Positions 58,332 to 64,000 of a stretch of 64,000 bases of DNA are shown here, piece by piece; positions within the stretch are counted from its first letter, which is position 1; every line of letters starts with the position of its first letter. The DNA lies in assembly GCA_965277895.1 (NCBI GenBank), contig CBDIDR010000001.1, positions 1,240,001 to 1,304,000 on the forward strand. Direction: 5' to 3'. Under the pieces are notes generated by a model. That model saw nothing but the letters and a program-made list of their open reading frames with translations, did not search any database and was not told where the DNA came from. This DNA is from GCA-2862585 sp965277895. GTDB lineage: Bacteria > Bacteroidota > Bacteroidia > Flavobacteriales > UBA7312. The position numbers and the translations under genes are program-made.

Positions 58332-59318
58332 ATGAAAAAAACACTACTATTGTTACTCTTACTTTCCAATCATTTAATAGGACAACCTATTATCAAAAAC
58401 CTTGTTTTTGAAGGAGCTGGCGTCAGAGGCATTGCCTATGCGGGAGCCATCAAAACACTAGAGAACAAAAACCTCATGGATAGCATCCAAAAAGTTGGAG
58501 GAACTTCAGCAGGAGCCATTACCGTAATGCTAGTATCTTTAGGTTATAACTCTACAGAAATTGGACAGATAATTTGTCAAACAAAACTTAATAAATTCAA
58601 TGATGACAAATACCTTTTTGTGGGTGGCATATATCGATTAAACAAACGATTTGGTTGGTACAGAGCCAAACGCTTTGACAAATGACTATCAAAGATAATT
58701 GAGGACAAAACAGCCAATCCAAACATTACTTTCAAAGAGCTTTCAGAAAGAAACTTTAGAGAGCTATACGTTACTGCCACGTGTTTGAACAAACAAAAGG
58801 AAGTTATTTTTGGAAAAGAGCAATACCCCAATATGAAAGTCAAAGATTCCGTAAAGATATCCATGTCCATTCCACTATATTTTGAAGCTGTATTTATTGA
58901 TAGTATTGGCACCATACACCCAAAGGCAAAGCGAGATGACCATTTGGACATTGTAGTAGATGGTGGCATCACCTCAAACTTTCCTATTTTTTTATTTGAC
59001 ACCATCATTGACGGCAAACGAATAGAAAACCCACATACTTTGGGCTTTAAAATTGACAGAGAAGAACAGATAGAACAAGACAGACTAAAAGGGAGTATTG
59101 CACCTATTGAAATAAGCCGATTTAACGATTATGTATCAGCACTATACAATTACGTTATGGAAAGCCTAAATAGAACAGATTTAACTGAACAAGACAGAAA
59201 AAGAACGATTTCTATTTCATCTAAAGGAATAAGCCCAAAAATAAAACGCTTGAGCAGTGAACAAAAAAGCAGTTTTATTAAAAGCGGACAACTTTATAGC
59301 CAACAGCACTTTGAATAA
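58332..59318 (+). pseudogene. Patatin-like phospholipase gene interrupted by TGA
   Basis: The frame encodes a secreted patatin-like phospholipase broken by TGA at 58683-58685 (codon 118). Upstream of it are a signal peptide (TLLLLLLLSNHLIG), the oxyanion loop FEGAGVRGIAYAGAIK and the catalytic Ser in GGTSAGAITVM. After it, in the same frame, are LSKIIEDKTANPNITFKEL and the catalytic Asp in VVDGGITSNFPIFLF, ending at 59318. Total would be 328 residues, normal for the family. The TGA most likely replaced TGG (Trp), as the neighbouring KW-LSK context fits. The Ser and Asp halves are on separate fragments, so the enzyme is probably inactive unless the stop is read through. Confidence 0.82.
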
Positions 59319-59327
59319 ATAATAAAG

Positions 59328-59335
59328 TATATTTG
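59328..59335 (+). promoter_or_regulatory. -7 promoter element (TATATTTG) before the degraded outer-membrane protein gene
   Basis: Exact TAnnTTTG, 20 nt before the ATG at 59356. A TTTG at 59310-59313 is 14 nt upstream, shorter than usual. The promoter looks intact although the gene is broken. Confidence 0.45.
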
Positions 59336-59355
59336 ATTTCCTTAAAACCATTATT

Positions 59356-59837
59356 ATGAAAAAACTACTGCTTACTGCCCTACTATTTTCTTGTATATCG
59401 GTTTATGCTCAAGAGGAATCGCCCTATTTATTAAATGAAATTAAAATCAGTCCTTCACTATTTCTTCAAGGAATGGAATCTATTAGTTACGAACGTATTG
59501 TAGGAGAAGATGGCACAGTGGGTATTGAATTGCTATACGACTTTACAAAAGAACATACCCCCCAATACAAGTCAAATATATTAGCCTATTATAGGTTTTT
59601 TTTCCAATAGAGAAAATACAACTGGCTTGTTTGTGGAGTGGAGTATAAATAGGTTTAATGTAATGAAAAAACAGCGAACTTTCTAAAGGTTACGCAGGTT
59701 TAGGAATTGCTTTGGGTGGTAAGTTTGTAAATAAAAATAAATGGGTAGCAGATATTTTTTTAGGATATAGTAGAACTATAGATGTAAACTACTACGCCAA
59801 ACCCAGAATGGGACTTAGCGTTGGAAGACGCTTTTAA
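59356..59837 (+). pseudogene. Outer-membrane-type protein gene with two homopolymer frameshifts
   Basis: The intact start encodes a signal peptide (LLLTALLFSCISVYA, then Q) and about 65 mature residues (LNEIKISPSLFLQGMESISY). It goes off frame in a run of eight T (59596-59603) and again in a run of six A (59666-59671). Removing one base from each run restores one frame to the end: SNRENTTGLFVEWSINRFNV, KNSELSKGYAGLGIALGGKF, and NYYAKPRMGLSVGRRF with a terminal aromatic. The product resembles small outer-membrane barrels (DUF3575-like), about 160 residues. It follows the broken patatin gene by 37 nt; a true pseudogene or a sequencing/assembly error are both possible. Confidence 0.75.
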
Positions 59838-61240
59838 ACCTTTTTAATCAACACACACAGCCCAAAGAAGGTAATTCCTCCATTAATCATAAGCAGTTCA
59901 AAACCGAACGGAATATAGAGCTGTAATATGTAAGCCGCTACTGGAGACAGAAAAGCCACAATAGGCACTGCATTATCCCTAACACTCCACTTGGTAAAAA
60001 TACCAAAGGCAAATAAGCCTAAGAGAGGTCCATAAGTGTAACCTGCTACTTTGAATAAAGCCGAAATAACGCTATCGTCATTTATGGCTTTAAAGATGAG
60101 TATCGCTACCACTAAAAGCAATGAAAACGCAATGTGAACGTATTTTCTAGTTTTTCGACTGTTTTCTTTCTTTTCAATATCCAAAAAGTCCACACAAAAA
60201 GAAGTAGTCAGAGAAGTAAGTGCTGAATCGGCACTAGAGTAAGCCGCCGCTATAAGACCTAAAATAAAGAAGACCCCTACTCCTAAACCTAAATCGCCTT
60301 GCAAAGCCACCAAAGGAAATAAATCATCGCCTTTAGGGATATCTAAACCAATTTGCTGAGCGTATAAGTACAATAGAGCTCCAAGTGCCAAGAAAAAGAC
60401 ATTAACCACAATCAAGGCGACACTAAAGGAATACATATTTTTCTTAGCCTCAGATAGGCTTCTACATGATAAGTTTTTCTGCATCATATCCTGATCTAAA
60501 CCCGTCATGACTATTGCCAGAAAAGCACCAGATAAAAATTGCTTGATAAAGTTCTGCTTACCCTCCCAAAAGAACATTTGAGAGTATTCACTCTGACTAA
60601 TAGTCTGCGTTAAGTCCATAAGACCTAAACCCATTTTATCTGAAATTAGCCAAATACTCACCCCTACTGCCGATAGCATAAAAAGGGTTTGTAAGGTGTC
60701 TGTCCAGATAATCGTTTTGATACCACTTCTAAAAGTATAAATCCAAATCAGTACTATCGTTAGAGAAACCGTTAACCAAAAGGGAACATTCCAAGCATCG
60801 AATATGGCAATCTGCATCACATTAGCCACCAAATACAATCTAAAAGATGCCCCTATTGTTCGGGAAAGTAAAAAGAAAAAAGCACCTGTTTTGTGAGTCA
60901 CTTCTCCAAACCTATCGCCCAAATAAGCGTAGATAGACGTTAAATTCATTCGGTAATATATGGGCATAAGTACGTTGGCAATAACCAGGTAGCCAGCCGT
61001 CATACCCAAAATCATTTGCATATAGCTGAATTGACTATCCGCTACCCAACCCGGAACAGATATGAAGGTCACACCAGATAAGGTTGCTCCAATCATACCA
61101 AAAGAAACAATGTACCATGGCGATTGCTTATTACCTAGAAAAAAGGTTTCATTACTATCATTCTTACCTGTCAAATAAGAAATCACAATAAGCCCCACAA
61201 AGTACAAGGCAATAATGGTAAGAATTAAAATTGGTGACAT
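59834..61240 (-). CDS. Sodium/solute symporter (SSS family)
   Basis: The 468-residue membrane protein has about thirteen transmembrane segments. SSS features include SFGMIGATLSGVTFISVPGWV (about residues 50-70), TFRSGIKTIIWTDTLQTLFML (seen as GIKTIIWTDTLQTLFML), and GLIAAAYSSADSALTSLTTSFCVDFL (the sodium-site Ser/Thr region, seen as AAAYSSADSALTSLTTSF). Substrate is not predictable; relatives carry proline, sugars or sialic acid. It lies 4 nt downstream of recR on the same strand. Its stop interlocks by 4 nt with the degraded outer-membrane gene. Confidence 0.9.
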   Translation of the reverse strand: MSPILILTIIALYFVGLIVISYLTGKNDSNETFFLGNKQSPWYIVSFGMIGATLSGVTFISVPGWVADSQFSYMQMILGMTAGYLVIANVLMPIYYRMNLTSIYAYLGDRFGEVTHKTGAFFFLLSRTIGASFRLYLVANVMQIAIFDAWNVPFWLTVSLTIVLIWIYTFRSGIKTIIWTDTLQTLFMLSAVGVSIWLISDKMGLGLMDLTQTISQSEYSQMFFWEGKQNFIKQFLSGAFLAIVMTGLDQDMMQKNLSCRSLSEAKKNMYSFSVALIVVNVFFLALGALLYLYAQQIGLDIPKGDDLFPLVALQGDLGLGVGVFFILGLIAAAYSSADSALTSLTTSFCVDFLDIEKKENSRKTRKYVHIAFSLLLVVAILIFKAINDDSVISALFKVAGYTYGPLLGLFAFGIFTKWSVRDNAVPIVAFLSPVAAYILQLYIPFGFELLMINGGITFFGLCVLIKKV

Positions 61241-61244
61241 ATTT

Positions 61245-61859
61245 TTAGGCTAGAGAGTTTTCATAAGGTGTTCGGTTAACTATCGAGCGACCGAGCGTCA
61301 GTTCATCAGCATATTCCAGTTCATCACCAACAGATATACCACGAGCAATCACCGTCATTTTAACGTCGTAGTCTTTCAATCTCTTAAAAATGTAAAAGTT
61401 GGTGGTATCTCCTTCCATAGTTGTACTTAATGCCAATATAATTTCTTTAATCTTACCCTGTGCTACCTTCTCAACAAGGGAATCAATAGTAACATCATCT
61501 GGACCAATACCGTCTAAGGGAGAAATAACGCCTCCTAAAACGTGGTATTTACCCTTAAACTGATGGGTATTTTCAATCGCCATTACATCACGAATATCTT
61601 CGACTACACAAACCGTATGCTCCTCCCTATTCGGATTAGAACACAACTCACAAATATCTACATCAGAAATGTTGTGGCATTCTTTACAGTAATTGATGTT
61701 TTCTCTAAGATTGATAAAAGCTTCTCCAAAATCACGAACCTCATTTTTATCCATTTTCAACAAATGAAGTGTAAGGCGTAATGCAGATTTGCGACCAATA
61801 CCAGGTAACCTAGAAAATTGCTCAACAGCATCCTGAATGAGTTTGGACGAAAAGTTCAT
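61245..61859 (-). CDS. recR: Recombination protein RecR
   Basis: The 204-residue protein has the RecR helix-hairpin-helix start SRLPGIGRKSALRLTLHLL, the zinc finger CKECHNISDVDICELCSNPN with four cysteines (CKEC and CELC), and a Toprim domain (VCVVEDIRDVMAIENTHQF, GVISPLDGIGPDDV), ending RGISVGDELEYADELTLGRSI. It works with RecF and RecO in gap repair. The frame is open to 61919, but MNFSSKLIQDAVEQF (61859) is the family start. A -7 element ends 4 nt before this ATG. The SSS gene follows. Confidence 0.96.
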   Translation of the reverse strand: MNFSSKLIQDAVEQFSRLPGIGRKSALRLTLHLLKMDKNEVRDFGEAFINLRENINYCKECHNISDVDICELCSNPNREEHTVCVVEDIRDVMAIENTHQFKGKYHVLGGVISPLDGIGPDDVTIDSLVEKVAQGKIKEIILALSTTMEGDTTNFYIFKRLKDYDVKMTVIARGISVGDELEYADELTLGRSIVNRTPYENSLA

Positions 61860-61863
61860 TATA

Positions 61864-61871
61864 CAAAAATA
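61864..61871 (-). promoter_or_regulatory. -7 promoter element (TATTTTTG) for recR
   Basis: Exact minus-strand TAnnTTTG ends 4 nt before the recR ATG at 61859, implying a leaderless transcript. A TTG at 61894-61896 lies 22 nt upstream. Confidence 0.5.
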
Positions 61872-61948
61872 ACAGATTAGAGCAATAAAATACCAATTGA
61901 AATAGAGAGTTATTGACAAAGGAAATTACTGAATCTGAACAATAATTC

Positions 61949-61956
61949 TATCTTTG
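61949..61956 (+). promoter_or_regulatory. -7 promoter element (TATCTTTG) for the glycosyltransferase gene
   Basis: Exact TAnnTTTG ends 5 nt before the ATG at 61962, another leaderless-type arrangement. No TTG at the standard spacing. Confidence 0.5.
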
Positions 61957-61961
61957 CGAAC

Positions 61962-62825
61962 ATGCTATTATCGGTTATCATTGTTAATTATAAGGTCAAA
62001 AATCTCCTTAGAGATTGCCTTAAAAGTGTTGAACTAGCTGCTCAACATATGGATACTGAAATATGGGTAGTCGATAACCATTCCAATGATGGCTCAGTAG
62101 AAATGCTTCAGCAAGAGTTTCCCAAAGTCAATGTCATTGCAAACACAGATAATAAAGGTTTTTCAGTTGCCAATAATCAAGCCATTGACAAGGCAAAAGG
62201 AAAATATTTACTCATTCTCAATCCAGATACCCGTGTTAATAAAAACACCTTTCAAGACTGCCTAACATTTAACCAATCAACAAAGAACTGTGGTGGTATT
62301 GGCGTAAAAATGCTAAACCAAAAAGGGAATTTCCTAGCAGAATCAAAAAGAGGTTACCCAAGCTTATGGACAGCAATAAGCAGAGGATTAAAGCTCTACA
62401 AACTCTTTCCAAAATCGGCGTTTTTCAACCCATACTATCTAGGACATTTAGAGCAAGACAGATGCCACAAAGTAGATGTGTTAGCCGGAGCATTCATTTG
62501 GATAAAAAGAAGCATATACAAAGAAGTAGGCGGTCTTGATAATGACTTCTTCATGTATGGCGAGGATATTGATTTGTCTTACAAAATAAAGAAAGCTAAT
62601 TACCAAAACTACTATCTGGGAACAACAAGCATCTTGCATTACAAAGGAGAATCTACCGATATGTTAAGCATGGATTACATCAACCGCTTCTACGGAGCAA
62701 TGAAAATTTTCACTAAAAAACATAAGCCTTACACCTACCCCATATTCCATTTAGCCATAGGACTTATGATGATTTATAAGAAAGCATTGCTTTACCTACG
62801 ATTAATTCTTGTTAAAAAAGCCTAG
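61962..62825 (+). CDS. Glycosyltransferase family 2 (WbbL/rhamnosyltransferase-like)
   Basis: The 287-residue protein is a GT-A fold family 2 enzyme: VIIVNYKVKNLLRDCLKSV at the start, EIWVVDNHSNDGSVEML, GFSVANNQAIDKAKGKYLLILNPDTRV (the DxD-like NPDT), FLWI-like AGAFIWIKRSIYKEVGGLDNDFFMYGEDIDLSYK with the ED acid. A basic hydrophobic C-terminal segment (YPIFHLAIGLMMIYKKALLYLRLIL) probably associates with the membrane. It likely adds a sugar to an extracellular or lipid-linked glycan; the donor and acceptor are unknown. No other glycan genes are next to it. Confidence 0.9.
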   Translation: MLLSVIIVNYKVKNLLRDCLKSVELAAQHMDTEIWVVDNHSNDGSVEMLQQEFPKVNVIANTDNKGFSVANNQAIDKAKGKYLLILNPDTRVNKNTFQDCLTFNQSTKNCGGIGVKMLNQKGNFLAESKRGYPSLWTAISRGLKLYKLFPKSAFFNPYYLGHLEQDRCHKVDVLAGAFIWIKRSIYKEVGGLDNDFFMYGEDIDLSYKIKKANYQNYYLGTTSILHYKGESTDMLSMDYINRFYGAMKIFTKKHKPYTYPIFHLAIGLMMIYKKALLYLRLILVKKA

Positions 62826-62879
62826 CTAATAAGCCGAATATTTTACTAATTTAGCCAACAGAAAAAACAATCTTTTTAC

Positions 62880-64000
62880 ATGGCAAAAGTTGAGTTAATC
62901 ATGCCTAAAATGGGCGAAAGTGTTGCAGAAGCAACCATCATCAGTTGGCACAAAGAAGTTGGCGAAACCATCGAAATGGATGAAACCATTGTCGAAATTG
63001 CAACCGACAAAGTAGACTCAGAAGTCCCATCCTCACTAGAAGGAAAGCTTGTAGAAAAATTATTTGACGTAGATGCCGTAGTAAAAGTTGGCGAGCCTTT
63101 TGCCATTATTGAAACGGATGCTGACGAAAGCGATACTCCTGCTCCTGTTGTACAAGAAGAAGCCGCTCCAAAAGTGGAAGAAGTCGCTCAAAAAGTAGAA
63201 GAACAAATTGAGCAAGTCACTGAAAGCATACAAAAGATAGAAAATACGGGCGATAGATTTTATTCGCCTCTAGTACGTTCTATTGCCTCTGAAGAAGGTA
63301 TTTCAGTAGAAGAGCTTGACACTATAAGCGGAAGTGGAAAAGACGGTAGAGTTACCAAAAACGATTTACTTCAACACATAGAAAATAGAACATCTGGTCA
63401 ACAACAGGCTGCTCCTGCTCCTAAGCCAGTAACAAATACACCACCTCCATCACCTGCTCCAAAAGCGACTACACCACCAAAAGTAAGTGTTAGTGGCGAT
63501 TCGGAAATTATTGAAATGGACAGAATGAGAAAACTCATTGCTGACCATATGGTGATGTCAAAACAAACCTCTCCACACGTTACTTCATTTGTAGAAGCGG
63601 ACGTTACTACTGTTGTAAACTGGAGAAATAAAGTTAAAGGAGAATTTAAACAACGTGAAGGACAAAACATCACCTTTACCCCTATATTCATAGAAGCTGT
63701 TGCAAAGGCCATTAAGGACTTTCCAATGATAAACGTTTCTGTTGACGGTACCAAAATTGTTGTCCGCAAAGACATAAACATAGGTATGGCAGCCGCTTTA
63801 CCATCAGGAAATCTTATTGTACCAGTGGTAAAAGGTGCAGACCAAATGAATTTAGTGGGCATCACCAAAACGGTTAACGATTTAGCCAATAGAGCTAGAA
63901 ACAACCAATTGAAACCAGACGAGATTCAAGGCGGTACATTTACCCTAACGAATGTAGGCTCTTTTGGCAATGTAATGGGAACACCCATCATCAACCAGCC
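62880..64000 (+). CDS. 2-oxoacid dehydrogenase complex E2 (dihydrolipoamide acyltransferase), partial
   Basis: The window ends inside this gene; 373 codons are visible. A lipoyl domain (about residues 1-76) carries the lipoylated Lys44 in ATDKVDSEV. A Glu/Ala/Pro-rich linker follows. The peripheral-subunit-binding domain (about 128-165) has FYSPLVRSIASEEGISVEELDTISGSGKDGRVTKNDLL (seen as SPLVRSIASEEGIS and GSGKDGRVTKNDLL). A second linker leads to the catalytic domain (from about 210) with RMRKLIADHMVMSKQTSPHV and NLIVPVVKGAD; the catalytic HxxxD is beyond the edge. One lipoyl domain and the sequence suggest a branched-chain or 2-oxoglutarate type rather than pyruvate E2, but this cannot be fixed here. 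Confidence 0.9.
   Translation, partial: MAKVELIMPKMGESVAEATIISWHKEVGETIEMDETIVEIATDKVDSEVPSSLEGKLVEKLFDVDAVVKVGEPFAIIETDADESDTPAPVVQEEAAPKVEEVAQKVEEQIEQVTESIQKIENTGDRFYSPLVRSIASEEGISVEELDTISGSGKDGRVTKNDLLQHIENRTSGQQQAAPAPKPVTNTPPPSPAPKATTPPKVSVSGDSEIIEMDRMRKLIADHMVMSKQTSPHVTSFVEADVTTVVNWRNKVKGEFKQREGQNITFTPIFIEAVAKAIKDFPMINVSVDGTKIVVRKDINIGMAAALPSGNLIVPVVKGADQMNLVGITKTVNDLANRARNNQLKPDEIQGGTFTLTNVGSFGNVMGTPIINQ

Noticed and set aside
62876..63904. Minus-strand frames of 76 and 168 codons opposite the E2 gene
   Set aside because: Their Ser/Thr/Ala/Gly-rich composition is a mirror of the lipoyl/linker coding frame; the plus frame has clear lipoyl and binding domains.
1..64000. Reassignment of TGA to tryptophan, prompted by TGA in the patatin and small-ORF frames
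   Set aside because: Many intact genes end in TGA with the next ATG overlapping (29864-29866, 35289-35291), so TGA is a normal stop.
1..64000. CRISPR arrays, insertion sequences, integrases, prophage, toxin-antitoxin or restriction genes
   Set aside because: No regularly spaced repeats, transposase-like motifs or related genes were found by reading; only housekeeping and envelope genes are supported.

Overview
The window looks like a chromosomal segment of a low-GC member of the Bacteroidota, most likely a marine-type Flavobacteriales. The signs are GldF/GldG gliding genes, type IX secretion (T9SS) sorting domains, type B ribosomal protein L31, the long (about 480-residue) GAPDH, a 4Fe-4S ferredoxin/SerC/SerA/DUF1015 cluster, EttA, long Lgt, no visible Shine-Dalgarno sequences, and many exact TAnnTTTG (-7) promoter elements of the Bacteroidota primary sigma factor. 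TGA, TAA and TAG all end genes, so the standard bacterial code applies. I saw no rRNA, tRNA, CRISPR array, insertion sequence, integrase or prophage. Gene density is very high and most genes are housekeeping.

Layout. 1-717 (-): SPFH/band-7 protein, cut by the window edge. 841-7012 (+): a 5'-nucleotidase split into two genes in reversed domain order, dnaA, low-molecular-weight phosphatase, RsmI-like methylase, START-like protein and LptF/G permease. 7009-10046: EttA (-), then Tag glycosylase and peroxiredoxin (+). 10115-15904 (-): a possible broken small ORF, then phosphohexomutase, MltG, a seven-haem TPR lipoprotein, GNAT and DapF. 16019-22633: GAPDH, a membrane protein, TrmN6, saccharopine-dehydrogenase-like protein (-), DUF423, PckA and RpmE2 (-). 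22748-30504: beta-helix lipoprotein, LuxC-type acyl-CoA reductase (-), ferredoxin, secreted protein, SerC, SerA, DUF1015 and YggS. 30508-33380: small protein (-), pirin (+), PurC and PhoH (-). 33487-40129 (+): SAM hydrolase (DUF62), ABM-domain protein, GldF, GldG, DUF4340, DnaN and an outer-membrane protein. 40180-45942 (-): S1/P1-like hydrolase, ComB-like phosphatase, GcvT, antiporter and a cobalamin-riboswitch-controlled beta-propeller. 46235-48883: broken T9SS protein, HMG-CoA lyase, PyrD and an XRE regulator. 49223-53929 (+): small membrane protein, MutL, two rhomboids and an EEP-family protein. 53926-59837: peptide-type SBP (-), MtaB, Lgt, then two degraded genes. 59834-64000: Na+/solute symporter and RecR (-), GT2 and the start of a 2-oxoacid dehydrogenase E2 (+).

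How the genes work together. Replication and repair (DnaA, DnaN, MutL, RecR, Tag), envelope building (LptF/G, MltG, Lgt, DapF, phosphohexomutase), gluconeogenesis (PckA, GAPDH), serine/one-carbon metabolism (SerC, SerA, GcvT) and nucleotide synthesis (PurC, PyrD) are represented. The most distinctive items are: (i) a BtuG-like, probably T9SS-exported beta-propeller behind a cobalamin riboswitch with no BtuB beside it; (ii) three genes broken by stop codons or homopolymer frameshifts (46235-46642, 58332-59318, 59356-59837); (iii) -7 promoter elements ending only 4-7 nt before the start codon of at least seven genes, suggesting leaderless mRNAs; (iv) the split, reordered 5'-nucleotidase with different export signals; (v) a multihaem cytochrome/TPR lipoprotein inside a cell-wall operon. 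No wholly new multi-gene system could be demonstrated from the sequence alone.
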